Notes: generated by a model from the letters alone, not told the origin. Positions 1-9,050 are shown, numbered from the stretch's first letter. The stretch: 64,000 nt of DNA from an uncultured Bacilli bacterium (GCA_934155645.1 CAKPHC010000005.1:1-64000); one strand, 5' to 3'. Numbers and translations: made by a program.

Positions 1-89
1 GTCTCCTGTGAATTACAGGTTACAATCCTCTAATTAGAAACTATTTATAAACTGTCCAACTTTTGGGGTTCAGTTCAATTTGGATTTTT
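1..89 (-). mobile_element. possible end of an IS3-family (IS150-like) element
   Basis: Positions 53-77 read on the minus strand as TGAACTGAACCCC followed by AAAAGTTGGACA. This resembles the terminal inverted repeats of IS150-group IS3 elements, which often carry a CCCCAAAAAGTTGGACA-like core. The outer tip would face the acyltransferase gene at 90, so the body would lie to the left, outside the window. No transposase, second end or target duplication is visible, so this may be a fossil end or a chance match. Confidence 0.4.
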
Positions 90-2315
90 TTATTTTATAG
101 ATTCACTTATTAATTTATTAAGTGCTTTGTTTCCTTTTACTGTTAAATGAATTCCATCAGCCATCAAATAATCTTTATTTTCGTGGATTTCTTTATAAAA
201 GTCTATAATTTTTACATTATCATAATTATACTTGGATAGTCCTTTTATATACTCATTACTATTAACAATGTATATACTATAATCTTTACATAATTTAATT
301 AGTCCTTGATATTCCTTGATACTCAAGTTAGCATTATAATCAAACACAAAAACCAATTTATTAGTAATTGTATTATCTTTGATTGCTGATTGTAACTTTT
401 CTTTTATTGTTTGATATTTAAAGTTCTTATCAATAATAAATTTAGCTTCACTATAATCACCTTTTAAATAATCAAAAGCATTTAACAACATATCATTACC
501 ATAAAAACTTATTTTATTTTTTAAAAGTTCCTCATGCTGATTTAATATTTCATTTTTTTTCGCGTTATATTCATCTAAGTAAACTTGATATATAGCATCA
601 TATATAACTTTAGTATAGTTCTCTCTACCTACTGGCGTTAGATGAATTCCGTCTGAATAAAAGTATTCGTTATGACCGCTTGATATAGTTTTCCAATCAA
701 TTACATATAAATTAGAATAATCAGCAGCAAAATCACTAATATTTTTATTAACATTGGTATCATTAGTAGTATTTAACCAAAATACTTTTCTATCACCACA
801 CTTTTTCATGATTTCAACCTTGCAAGATTTAGGACAATCACCATTAGCGCCTAGATTTATAACAATCGGATTACCAAGCATTCCTTTATTACTCAAATCA
901 CCTAAAATTCCACTCGCTTTCCATATAGACCTTGATACTTTAGCATCAAAGTAACCGTTTGGAAACTGCTTATATAAATTTTCAACAGCACCTAACATAA
1001 CTGAGTCACCTACACCAATAACCGGAAGATTAGTAACAACATCTTTTAATTTATTCTCACCATCTTCTAAATCTTTTAATGTTGATAACCAATCATTTTG
1101 TTCCTGTTCTAGTTTGGCGGCATACTCTTCTTGATTTTTCTTAAACGCTTCTTCATTTTGAGCTAATTGATTTCTTAAATCGTTCATTTCAGCAGTATGA
1201 TCTTCACTTATAACATATCGATATCCACCATAAATAGTTACAATTGATAACATACCTACAGTTATGTATCGTAAAACCCTGTACTTTTTATTTTTAAAAT
1301 CAGTAGCAAAATGCAATATATAAGATATAATTACAACACTTGTTATTGTCAATAAAATTTTTAAATTATTGTTAATACCTGCATATTGAAATAAGAATAT
1401 AACCGGATATTGAACTAAATAAACTTCATAACTAATACTAGATAAGGATTTAATGCACTTATCTAAAACCGATAATTTATTTTCACTATTTATAGTAGCA
1501 TACTCAATCAGTCTACAACTTAGCAAAGTAACTAATATCATAGTTATTGCAAAATATGGTGATGTTGAATCAAGAAATATAAATGAACCTATTAATACCA
1601 ACAAATAAATAATAAATATTACTATTCGCATAAAGGATTTCTTTACAGCTTTGAAAATCAATCTTCCATAATACGAATGAACAAATCCAAGAGTTACACC
1701 GAATAATAACGAAAATAATCTAGTAAAAGTATTATAATAAACAAACATCATATTTGAAGAAAGACTAGCTTTGTAAAAATATAAAGATCCAATAATTGAT
1801 AAAATTAAAGTAACAATACATGGTATTAATTTATGAACTTTATCACCTATTTTTTTTAGTAAAAGATATATAAATGGGAAAACTAAATCAAATTGTAAAA
1901 GAATAGATATATACCACAAATGCATAAATGGTGAATTAACATGTCTAGCGAAATAATCCAAATTAGCACTTAATTGCCAAAAATTATTATAACCTAGTAA
2001 TACTGATGTAGTTTCTGGTTTTAGATTAAACCAACCAATATTAGGTAATAATGACACAACGGCAATAGTTATAAATACTACAATTAACAACGGAACATAT
2101 AATTTTAATAATCGGTTTAAATAATAATTTTTAAAAGAAAATTTATCCTTCTTAAATGCTGAAACGCATGATAAATAGCCACTTAAAGCAAAGAAAGTAC
2201 AAACAGCTAAATATCCGCCTTTCAATAGTCCCATATGATATAACAATATGGCAACACATGATAATAACCTAATTAAATCCAAACTTTTATAATATTTTTT
2301 ATCGTTCTCCATCAT
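90..2315 (-). CDS. OatA-like membrane acyltransferase with two SGNH-type domains
   Basis: This 741-residue protein starts with an acyltransferase-3 membrane domain of about ten segments (residues about 10-370; YHMG near residue 27 and the FFALSGYL block). A charged coiled coil follows (about 375-420), then an extracellular SGNH esterase domain with GDS (Ser438), GANGD and DGIHLT (Asp555, His558). A second SGNH-like domain follows, with GND at 606-608 and DGIHLT (Asp720, His723), so it lacks the serine. OatA proteins O-acetylate peptidoglycan or other wall polymers, which is the likely role. The start has AAGGAAGG upstream. The substrate is unknown. Confidence 0.85.
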   Translation of the reverse strand: MMENDKKYYKSLDLIRLLSCVAILLYHMGLLKGGYLAVCTFFALSGYLSCVSAFKKDKFSFKNYYLNRLLKLYVPLLIVVFITIAVVSLLPNIGWFNLKPETTSVLLGYNNFWQLSANLDYFARHVNSPFMHLWYISILLQFDLVFPFIYLLLKKIGDKVHKLIPCIVTLILSIIGSLYFYKASLSSNMMFVYYNTFTRLFSLLFGVTLGFVHSYYGRLIFKAVKKSFMRIVIFIIYLLVLIGSFIFLDSTSPYFAITMILVTLLSCRLIEYATINSENKLSVLDKCIKSLSSISYEVYLVQYPVIFLFQYAGINNNLKILLTITSVVIISYILHFATDFKNKKYRVLRYITVGMLSIVTIYGGYRYVISEDHTAEMNDLRNQLAQNEEAFKKNQEEYAAKLEQEQNDWLSTLKDLEDGENKLKDVVTNLPVIGVGDSVMLGAVENLYKQFPNGYFDAKVSRSIWKASGILGDLSNKGMLGNPIVINLGANGDCPKSCKVEIMKKCGDRKVFWLNTTNDTNVNKNISDFAADYSNLYVIDWKTISSGHNEYFYSDGIHLTPVGRENYTKVIYDAIYQVYLDEYNAKKNEILNQHEELLKNKISFYGNDMLLNAFDYLKGDYSEAKFIIDKNFKYQTIKEKLQSAIKDNTITNKLVFVFDYNANLSIKEYQGLIKLCKDYSIYIVNSNEYIKGLSKYNYDNVKIIDFYKEIHENKDYLMADGIHLTVKGNKALNKLISESIK

Positions 2316-2389
2316 TACTTTCCTTCCTTATTAGCCCTAGTATCAACATTATATCACGTATTAATTTAAACTAAAAGATACGAATAAAA

Positions 2390-2421
2390 CAAAAAAGAGC
2401 AAAATTACAATTTTTTACTCT
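2390..2421 (-). terminator. rho-independent terminator after the P-type ATPase
   Basis: On the minus strand a GAGTAAAA / TTTTGCTC hairpin is followed by a run of T. It overlaps the ATPase stop codon and separates that gene from the acyltransferase. Confidence 0.7.
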
Positions 2422-4786
2422 TATTCTTTTTAGCATCAATCTTGTCAAGAATAAACACAGTAAGTTTGTTCAACTTTCCAAAAACGTATAATGAACAAAT
2501 CAACAATACTCCAAAAATTAACGCAATCTCAAAATTAATTGCCTTTATATTAAAGAAATCATATTGGAAAAAAGCGCAGTATACAAAGCCATCTAATAAT
2601 AATAACCACAATATTAATCTAAACCAATTAAATGGCTGACATAATCTATATAAAAATATAAATCCTGTCATTCCTGTTAAAAATACTACTAAACTTGTAA
2701 CAACATCTTCAGACAATCCAAAAACATATTTAAATAACATTACCAATATTACATTAAATACAACCGTTAATGCTGCTGGTACACTTTTACCAATAACTTT
2801 TATTAAAAAATTACCTTTAACTATTTCAGTGTTAGGTTCAAGTGCCAACACAAAAGATGGAATACCTATTGTAAACATAGTAATTAGTGTTAACTGAATT
2901 GGTACAAAGAAATATTTACTAGATAAAAATATACAAATTAATACCAATAACATAGTAAAAATGGTTTTTACTAATAATAACGAAGCACTACGTTCAATAT
3001 TATTAATAGTACGTCTACCCTCTGCTACTACATGTGGCATACTGCTAAAGTCAGAATTAAGTAATACCAATTGACTTACATTTCTACTGGCATCACTTCC
3101 ACTAGCCATAGCAATACTACAGTCTGCTTCTTTTAAAGCTAAAACATCGTTAACACCATCTCCAGTCATAGCAACTGTATATCCTTGTCTTTTTAAAGCA
3201 CTGACTATTTTTTTCTTTTGAATAGGTGTAACTCTACCAAAAACATTGTATTTTAAAACCGCATCATCTAGTTCTTCGTCCTTTAAAGTTGATGCATCAA
3301 CGCCAACAACATCTTTAACTCCTGCTTCCTTAGCAATACTAGAAACTGTTTTATAATGATCGCCAGAAATAATCTTAATAGCTACACCTTGTTTATCAAA
3401 ATATTCTAATGTTGCCTTAGCATTTTTTCTCACAACATCTTTGATTAAAACAAATGCAATAAGTTCCAATTTTTCGGGTTTTTCTACTAGTTTTTCATTA
3501 TTGTGAGCAAGTAATAAAACACGATAGTTTTCCTGATAATTTGAAACCTCATTTTTAATTTCACTATATTGTTCTTTATTTAATATGAATTCAGGCGCAC
3601 CCAAATAATATGAACCATGCTCTAGAAATGAAACTGCTGAAAATTTACGGTTTGAGGAAAAAGGAATATTATTATCAAATGTCCATTTATTACTTTTGCC
3701 AAACTTTTCTACAATCGCTTGAAATGTAGAACTATGGTCATTACTAACTTCACATATTTCAGATAAAATTTCATTAACCTCTGATTTATTATGACCTTTC
3801 TGAATTATTACATCTTGAACTTGCATTTTCCCTTCAGTAATAGTACCAGTTTTATCCAAGCACAACACATTAACACGAGCTAATACTTCAATACAATACA
3901 ACTGTTGAACTAATACTTTATATTTTGATAATCTAATTACACTAACTGCCATAACAGAACTTGTAAGTAAAACCAAACCTTCAGGTATCATTCCAATTAA
4001 TGCTGCAACTGTAGCAAATATAGACTCATAAATATTGTTAGTTATTGAATATTGATTAATCAAAAACAAAATACCTATAGGAATAATTAGAATAGATAAA
4101 ACTTTTAATAATCTTTCGAAAGAATTCATTATGATAGAATTAACTTTCTTGTTATATTTAGCTTCCTGTGAAATAGAAGAAATGTAGTTCTCACCACCAA
4201 TATGTTCTACCCTAGCATAACACTCTCCACTAACAATAAAACTACCAGATAATATCATATCACCTTTCTTTTTTACTATAGGTTCTACTTCACCAGTCAA
4301 AAATGCCTCGTTAACTTCTACTTCACCAGTCAAAACAATTGAATCAGTTACTACCTGATTACCTATTTCTAACCTTACAACATCATCTAATACTATTTCT
4401 TCAATAGTAATTTCTTCCTCTTTAGAGTCACGAATTACTTTTACTTTAGAGCTAGCTAAAAATGACAATTTATCAATAATTTTTTTAGAAATTATCTCTT
4501 GAATAGTACTTATAATAGTATTACAAATTATAACTCCCATAAACAAGCAATTCTTTAATGAATACAAAAACTGTCCTTGAAGTATTCCAGCAAAAATTAT
4601 AGCTGCACCTAAAACTGTATTTAAAAAGTTAAAATAGGTAAACAAATTACTCAATATAATTTGCTTAACTGTTTTAGTTTTGGGTTGATTATCAAAATTA
4701 ACAAGACCATTAGATATACGTTCATCCAATTGTTCTTTGGTTAATCCTGTCTTACAATTAGGTTCATATCTTTTAATTAATGTCAT
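2405..4786 (-). CDS. cation-transporting P-type ATPase, CtpE/YfgQ-like
   Basis: This 793-residue ion pump has the actuator motif LTGEVEP (near residue 160), the phosphorylation motif DKTGTITEG (near 310), MTGDGVNDVLALKEAD in the hinge and about ten membrane segments. Between segment four and the phosphorylation site it reads IPEGLVLLTS, as in the CtpE-type proteins of Gram-positive bacteria, some of which are implicated in calcium uptake. The ion cannot be read from the sequence. The start has GAGAGTGATAAT before ATG. It has its own terminator and no evident operon partner. Confidence 0.85.
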   Translation of the reverse strand: MTLIKRYEPNCKTGLTKEQLDERISNGLVNFDNQPKTKTVKQIILSNLFTYFNFLNTVLGAAIIFAGILQGQFLYSLKNCLFMGVIICNTIISTIQEIISKKIIDKLSFLASSKVKVIRDSKEEEITIEEIVLDDVVRLEIGNQVVTDSIVLTGEVEVNEAFLTGEVEPIVKKKGDMILSGSFIVSGECYARVEHIGGENYISSISQEAKYNKKVNSIIMNSFERLLKVLSILIIPIGILFLINQYSITNNIYESIFATVAALIGMIPEGLVLLTSSVMAVSVIRLSKYKVLVQQLYCIEVLARVNVLCLDKTGTITEGKMQVQDVIIQKGHNKSEVNEILSEICEVSNDHSSTFQAIVEKFGKSNKWTFDNNIPFSSNRKFSAVSFLEHGSYYLGAPEFILNKEQYSEIKNEVSNYQENYRVLLLAHNNEKLVEKPEKLELIAFVLIKDVVRKNAKATLEYFDKQGVAIKIISGDHYKTVSSIAKEAGVKDVVGVDASTLKDEELDDAVLKYNVFGRVTPIQKKKIVSALKRQGYTVAMTGDGVNDVLALKEADCSIAMASGSDASRNVSQLVLLNSDFSSMPHVVAEGRRTINNIERSASLLLVKTIFTMLLVLICIFLSSKYFFVPIQLTLITMFTIGIPSFVLALEPNTEIVKGNFLIKVIGKSVPAALTVVFNVILVMLFKYVFGLSEDVVTSLVVFLTGMTGFIFLYRLCQPFNWFRLILWLLLLDGFVYCAFFQYDFFNIKAINFEIALIFGVLLICSLYVFGKLNKLTVFILDKIDAKKNKSKKL

Positions 4787-4852
4787 ATTATCACTCTCTT
4801 TTTTATTATAACATGAATAAAATTATATTATTAAAAAGTTACAAATCTACAT

Positions 4853-4874
4853 TAAAAAAAGTGTCACTTGACAC
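4853..4874 (-). terminator. terminator of the 30-codon mini-gene
   Basis: A perfect GTGTC / GACAC stem with a 4-base loop is followed by seven T on the minus strand. It begins 16 bases after the stop codon of the small gene and prevents read-through into the ATPase. Confidence 0.75.
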
Positions 4875-4889
4875 CTTATTATTCGATTG

Positions 4890-4982
4890 CTAATCAATAT
4901 TAATAATTTCGTATTCCATATTGCCTAATTTGTGTTCAAAAGCAGTCTCAACAGTATGAATTGCATTTGATATTTTGCCCAT
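4890..4982 (-). CDS. small protein of 30 residues, unknown function
   Basis: An ATG frame of 30 codons begins MGKISNAIHTVETAFEH and ends GNMEYEIINID. It has a ribosome binding site (AGGAAGTGAAAAA before ATG), an extended -10 box TGTTATAAT about 20 bases upstream (5003-5011) and its own terminator (4853-4874), so it looks like a complete miniature transcription unit. The peptide is soluble, with no signal or membrane segment. I do not recognise a family. It lies between secA and an ATPase in a variable region. A small regulatory RNA with a fortuitous frame is the main alternative. Confidence 0.5.
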   Translation of the reverse strand: MGKISNAIHTVETAFEHKLGNMEYEIINID

Positions 4983-5002
4983 TTTTTCACTTCCTTTACT
5001 TT

Positions 5003-5011
5003 ATTATAACA
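5003..5011 (-). promoter_or_regulatory. extended -10 promoter element of the mini-gene
   Basis: TGTTATAAT reads on the minus strand as an extended -10 box (TGn plus TATAAT), placing the start of transcription about 14 bases before the mini-gene ATG. No good -35 box is seen. Confidence 0.5.
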
Positions 5012-5165
5012 TTTAATATTGTTAGTTTTATTTAAAAAATTAGCATCACCTCAAATCAATGCGTCAACTTCTTCAGTTTTCATTTAGGAAAAAAATTGTA
5101 ATAGTTTTATCTTTTCATTGCGCCAAACTGAACCATACTTTTTTCTCCCCTAAATCTTTTAAAGA

Positions 5166-5195
5166 ACAAAAAAAATCAACACGAATGTTGATTTT
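5166..5195 (-). terminator. secA rho-independent terminator
   Basis: The hairpin AATCAACA-TTCG-TGTTGATT with a stable TTCG loop is followed by a long T run on the minus strand, about 100 bases after the secA stop. Confidence 0.85.
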
Positions 5196-5294
5196 ATGAT
5201 TTTATGTGCATGATTTTTTATTTTTCGCACACAAATTGCACACAATTTAGTGTTTTTTAACTAATTCCAATTGTACAAACCCTTATAAAATAAG

Positions 5295-7787
5295 CTATTT
5301 ACCACAGCATTGTTTGTACTTTTTACCACTTCCACATGGACAAGGGTCGTTTCTACCTATTTTATCAACTTTTTTAGGTTGTGCTTTAACAGCATCTTTA
5401 CCATCATTAGTTATTTTTTCTTTTGAAACTTCTTTTCTTTCAATGTTTTGTTTTATTTCAGATTTTACTAAGAAAATAGTTACATCTTTATCAATATTTT
5501 GAAGCATATTATCAAACATTTCGTAACCCTCAACAGTATATGCACGAAGTGGGTCATCATGAGCATAACTTCTTAAATGAATTCCTTCTCTTAAATGTGA
5601 CATTGTATTTATATGTTCAGTCCAATACTTATCAATAATATTAAGTACTATTACCTTTTCAAATTCATCAGAAATTTCTCTAGGAACATTTTTAATCTTT
5701 TCCTCATATTCTTCAACGATAATATTATAAATTATATCAATAATATCATCTTCTGTTCTACCATTTAAATCTTTAGGATTCAAATCTTTTCTTAATAAAT
5801 TTTCATTAGCATAACTAGTTATTTCTTCAATATCAGTATCAGACAAATGTCCTTCTGGGAAAGTATGTGATTTTACCAAATCAGTAACATGGTTTTTAAT
5901 CGCTTCTAATACTGTATCATGAATAGATTCATTATCTAAAACTTCATTTCTTTTACTATAAATAATTTCTCTTTGATTGTTCATAACATCATCATATTGT
6001 AATAATTGTTTACGAATATCAAAGTTATTACCTTCTACACGTGACTGTGCAGTAGCAATAGCTCTAGAGAAAGTCTTGCTTTTAATTGCTTGGTCTTCAG
6101 TAAATCCTAATGTCTGCATCATCATTTTGATTCTATCAGTACCAAATCTAACCATTAAGTCATCTTCCATTGAAACATAGAATTGAGTAAATCCAGGGTC
6201 ACCTTGACGACCAGAACGACCTCTTAACTGGTTATCTATACGACGTGACTCATGACGTTCAGTACCTAATACACATAATCCACCAAGTTCTTTTACTTCA
6301 TCTGTTAATTTAATATCAGTACCACGTCCTGCCATATTTGTTGCAATTGTAACAGCTTTCTTTTCACCAGCTTTTGCAATAATCTCAGCCTCACGTGCAT
6401 GGTTTTTAGCATTTAATACTTCGTGTGGTATTTTTCTTTTTCTTAATAAATCGCTAATCAATTCATTAGTTTCAATTGCAATTGTACCAACAAGTACTGG
6501 TTGCCCAGTCTTATATCGACGTTCTATTTCATTTATTAGAGCTTTATACTTACCAACTTTAGTTGCATAAACTAAATCTGGTTCATCATCTCTTACTACT
6601 TCTTTATTAGTTGGTATACAAATAACAAACATATTATATATATTTCTAAATTCTTCTTCTTCTGTTTTAGCTGTACCTGTCATACCAGAAAGTTTCTTAT
6701 ACATTCTAAATAAATTTTGGAATGTAATTGTTGCTAGAGTTTTAGTTTCTTGTTGAATCTTAACACCTTCTTTAGCTTCAATTGCTTGATGTAAGCCATC
6801 ACTAAAGGCACGGCCTTTCATTAAACGGCCTGTAAATTGGTCTACTATTACAACTTCACCATCTTGAACAACATAATCTACATCATTACGCATAGAATAA
6901 TTAGCTTTTAAAGCTTGATTAATATGATGAACTAAACTAGTTTGATTAATATCATATAAATTATCAACTCCAAAGCGTTGTTCACCTTTTTTAACTCCTT
7001 CTTCTGTTAGAGTTACACTTTTTGTTTTTTCATCATAAATATAATCTTCTTCATTTTTTAAACCTTTAACAAAACTATCAGCATCAGTATAAAGTCTTGC
7101 ACTCTTCATCTCACCACCAGAAATAATTAATGGTGTTCTAGCTTCATCTATCAATACAGAGTCAACTTCATCTATGATAGCAAAATTAAGTCCACGTTGA
7201 ACTCTATTTTCTTTTTGTACAACCATATTGTCACGTAAGTAATCAAATCCTAGTTCATTATTAGTTGTATATAAAATATCACAATTATATTGTTCTTTCT
7301 TTTCTGTAGGACTCAGACTTCTCAAATTAGTACCAACAGTTAATCCCAAAAATCTATGAATATTTCCCATCCAGTTAGCATCACGATCAGCTAAATATTC
7401 ATTAACTGTAACTATATGAACACCATTTCCACTTAATGCATTTAAGTATGCTGGCATAACACTTGTTAAAGTTTTACCTTCACCAGTTTTCATTTCAGCA
7501 ATATTTCCAAAATGAATTGCAATTGCACCCAACAATTGAACATAATATGGCTTTTCACCAATCACTCTGAAACAAGCTTCTCTTGCTGTTGCATAAGCTT
7601 CTACTAAAAGCTCATCTAGTGTTTCTCCTTTTTCTAATCTGTTTTTAAATTCATCTGTTTTAGCTTGTAATTCATAATCAGTTAATTTTGCATATTCTGG
7701 TTCTAAAGCTTCTATTTTATCTGCTAATGCAGAAAACTTTTTTAATTCTTTATATTCATGATCGAATAAACTTCTTAATATGTTCAT
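5295..7787 (-). CDS. secA: protein translocase ATPase SecA
   Basis: SecA drives pre-proteins through SecYEG using ATP. The 830-residue protein has the N-terminal nucleotide fold (MKTGEGKTL, DEVDSVLIDEART), the preprotein cross-linking domain, the second nucleotide fold (TNMAGRGTDI, QLRGRSGRQGDPG) and the C-terminal zinc tail with CPCGSGKKYKQCC. The start at MNILRSLFD is preferred over an ATG three codons upstream because GAGGAGAT sits 7 bases before it and covers the upstream ATG. It follows hpf as in Bacillus, but prfB is not next to it. It has its own extended -10 promoter and a strong terminator. Confidence 0.98.
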   Translation of the reverse strand: MNILRSLFDHEYKELKKFSALADKIEALEPEYAKLTDYELQAKTDEFKNRLEKGETLDELLVEAYATAREACFRVIGEKPYYVQLLGAIAIHFGNIAEMKTGEGKTLTSVMPAYLNALSGNGVHIVTVNEYLADRDANWMGNIHRFLGLTVGTNLRSLSPTEKKEQYNCDILYTTNNELGFDYLRDNMVVQKENRVQRGLNFAIIDEVDSVLIDEARTPLIISGGEMKSARLYTDADSFVKGLKNEEDYIYDEKTKSVTLTEEGVKKGEQRFGVDNLYDINQTSLVHHINQALKANYSMRNDVDYVVQDGEVVIVDQFTGRLMKGRAFSDGLHQAIEAKEGVKIQQETKTLATITFQNLFRMYKKLSGMTGTAKTEEEEFRNIYNMFVICIPTNKEVVRDDEPDLVYATKVGKYKALINEIERRYKTGQPVLVGTIAIETNELISDLLRKRKIPHEVLNAKNHAREAEIIAKAGEKKAVTIATNMAGRGTDIKLTDEVKELGGLCVLGTERHESRRIDNQLRGRSGRQGDPGFTQFYVSMEDDLMVRFGTDRIKMMMQTLGFTEDQAIKSKTFSRAIATAQSRVEGNNFDIRKQLLQYDDVMNNQREIIYSKRNEVLDNESIHDTVLEAIKNHVTDLVKSHTFPEGHLSDTDIEEITSYANENLLRKDLNPKDLNGRTEDDIIDIIYNIIVEEYEEKIKNVPREISDEFEKVIVLNIIDKYWTEHINTMSHLREGIHLRSYAHDDPLRAYTVEGYEMFDNMLQNIDKDVTIFLVKSEIKQNIERKEVSKEKITNDGKDAVKAQPKKVDKIGRNDPCPCGSGKKYKQCCGK

Positions 7788-7811
7788 TAATACCATCTCC
7801 TCATATAAAAT

Positions 7812-7840
7812 ATTTTATCAAAAAATAAGTAATAATACAA
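7812..7840 (-). promoter_or_regulatory. secA promoter
   Basis: On the minus strand there is TTGTAT (-35), a 17-base spacer and TAAAAT (-10) with an upstream TG, ending 25 bases before the secA start. Confidence 0.6.
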
Positions 7841-7871
7841 AGAAATTCCTATATTTTAAGCAAAAAGAAAG

Positions 7872-7894
7872 AAAAAAGAGCAAAATTTGCTCTT
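7872..7894 (-). terminator. hpf terminator
   Basis: A near-perfect AAGAGCAAA / TTTGCTCTT hairpin is followed by a T run on the minus strand, 7 bases beyond the hpf stop codon. Confidence 0.8.
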
Positions 7895-7901
7895 CTAATA
7901 A

Positions 7902-8435
7902 TTAGTCTGTTTCAATTATTCCGTAATTACCATCATTACGTTTGTAAACCAAAGCTGGTTTTAAAGTTTCAGCATCTTTAAATAAGTAAAATTGATGTCC
8001 TAATAATTCCATTTGAATGATAGCTTCTTCTTCACTCATTGGTTTTACTTCTATTTTCTTTCTTTTTACTATTACTAGTGCTTCATCTTCATCATCATAA
8101 TCTTCTATATAATCAAACACTATTTCTTTTGATTCTTTTAATTTTTTAGACTGTAATTTAGTCTTATTCTTTCTTAATTGTCTTTCAATCTTATCTACAA
8201 CTGTGTCTACAGCTGCGTAAAAATCATCTTGAACTTCTTCAGCTCTTAATATTAAATTTTTAAGTGGAATTGTAACTTCAACCTTTTGTTTGTAGTTTTG
8301 AACTTTAACTACTATGTTTGCCTTTACATTGTCAGAGTCATCAAAATACTTATTTAAGCGTTCCAATTTTTCATCAGCATAGTTTTGCATTGCTTCAGTA
8401 ATTTTTATCTTATCTCCTCTTAATGTAATATTCAT
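7902..8435 (-). CDS. hpf: ribosome hibernation promoting factor, long form
   Basis: Long-form HPF dimerises 70S ribosomes into inactive 100S particles in stationary phase. The 177-residue protein has the N-terminal RaiA fold (MNITLRGDKIKITEAMQNY), a charged linker (about 95-120) and the C-terminal dimerisation domain (KPMSEEEAIIQMELLGHQFYLF). AGGAGGAGATGTT precedes the ATG. The hpf-secA order is the Bacillus order. Regulation by a stress sigma factor is common in the family, but no clear alternative promoter was found here. Confidence 0.96.
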   Translation of the reverse strand: MNITLRGDKIKITEAMQNYADEKLERLNKYFDDSDNVKANIVVKVQNYKQKVEVTIPLKNLILRAEEVQDDFYAAVDTVVDKIERQLRKNKTKLQSKKLKESKEIVFDYIEDYDDEDEALVIVKRKKIEVKPMSEEEAIIQMELLGHQFYLFKDAETLKPALVYKRNDGNYGIIETD

Positions 8436-8532
8436 AACATCTCCTCCTTATGATTTAATTCTACCACATTTCAGAATATTATTCTATATCTTTAAGCATT
8501 AATAAAGTTAAAATTTTTGTGAAAATTGCAAA

Positions 8533-8560
8533 TTAAAAAGTAGCATTAAAGCTACCTTTT
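8533..8560 (-). terminator. cold-shock gene terminator
   Basis: AAAAGGTAGC / GCTACTTTT with a 6-base loop is followed by T-rich sequence on the minus strand, directly at the stop codon of the cold-shock gene. Confidence 0.75.
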
Positions 8561-8828
8561 AATTAACGTTTGAAGTTTCTTTAATTACTTTAACATCTAA
8601 TGCTTGATAACCTTTAGTAGTTTCTAGTAAATTAAATTCAACGTATTGTCCTTCTGATAAAGTTTTATAGCCTTCTTGATTGATAGCTGAATAATGAACA
8701 AAGATATCTTCATTTTCAGTATAATCAATAAATCCATATCCCTTTTCATTATTGAACCACTTTACGCGACCTCTCACTACATACACCTCGCCTTCATTAT
8801 TATTCTTTTTACTGCTCATGTACTTCAT
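8559..8828 (-). CDS. cold-shock domain protein
   Basis: This is a single cold-shock domain of 89 residues that binds single-stranded nucleic acid. RNP1-type KGYGFID and RNP2-type DIFVHYSAI are present. Unlike standard 66-residue Csp proteins it has a polar N-terminal extension (MKYMSSKKNNNEGEV). The start at 8828 is chosen for GAGGGAG 7 bases upstream; a second ATG three codons in is possible. It faces the agrBD promoter divergently. Confidence 0.9.
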   Translation of the reverse strand: MKYMSSKKNNNEGEVYVVRGRVKWFNNEKGYGFIDYTENEDIFVHYSAINQEGYKTLSEGQYVEFNLLETTKGYQALDVKVIKETSNVN

Positions 8829-8971
8829 AAGTGGGCTCCCTCTTTCCTTTGCGCAAATAAATAATACCAAAAATAATCATGATTTTTTCATTTTTGTGGT
8901 AAAATGTAGTTTTTTGATGGTTTTAGGTAATTTTGGGGTTGTTTTTGTTAACTTATTACAGTTGCCAGCGG

Positions 8972-9000
8972 TTTTTGAACACTTTAGGGTGCTTTTTGAA
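8972..9000 (+). promoter_or_regulatory. direct repeat, candidate AgrA (LytTR) binding site
   Basis: TTTTTGAA occurs at 8972-8979 and 8993-9000, 21 bp apart start to start, immediately upstream of and overlapping the agrBD -35 box. LytTR regulators such as AgrA and ComE bind direct repeats spaced about two helical turns apart. A related TTTTTGTT lies at 8942. Confidence 0.4.
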
Positions 9001-9025
9001 AAATATTAATTAAGAGTGTTACTAT
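8996..9025 (+). promoter_or_regulatory. agrBD promoter
   Basis: TTGAAA (-35, 8996-9001), an 18-base spacer and TACTAT (-10, 9020-9025) with an upstream TG form an extended -10 promoter 25 bases before the agrB start. Confidence 0.55.
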
Positions 9026-9050
9026 TAAAACGTAATAGTTGAGGTAATGT

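Larger units (their letters stand above)
4983..5294. other. intergenic region downstream of secA
   Basis: These 312 bases contain the promoter of the mini-gene (5003-5011), the secA terminator (5166-5195) and an 11-bp tandem repeat starting GCACACAA at 5227 and 5238. In Bacillus the gene after secA is prfB; nothing resembling it is visible here. A 10-codon frame (MKTEEVDALI) reads on the minus strand but has no ribosome binding site. Confidence 0.6.

Noticed and set aside
5060..5100. Ten-codon frame MKTEEVDALI after secA
   Set aside because: No ribosome binding site and no sign that it is the start of prfB or another gene.
5119..5140. Second IS end matching the one at 53-77
   Set aside because: It shares only a short AACTGAACC core, and its orientation does not pair with the first to flank an element.
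8436..8520. Sigma-H promoter before hpf
   Set aside because: A GTAGAATTA and an ATAGAATAA resemble the two elements, but the spacing is about 14 instead of 11-12.
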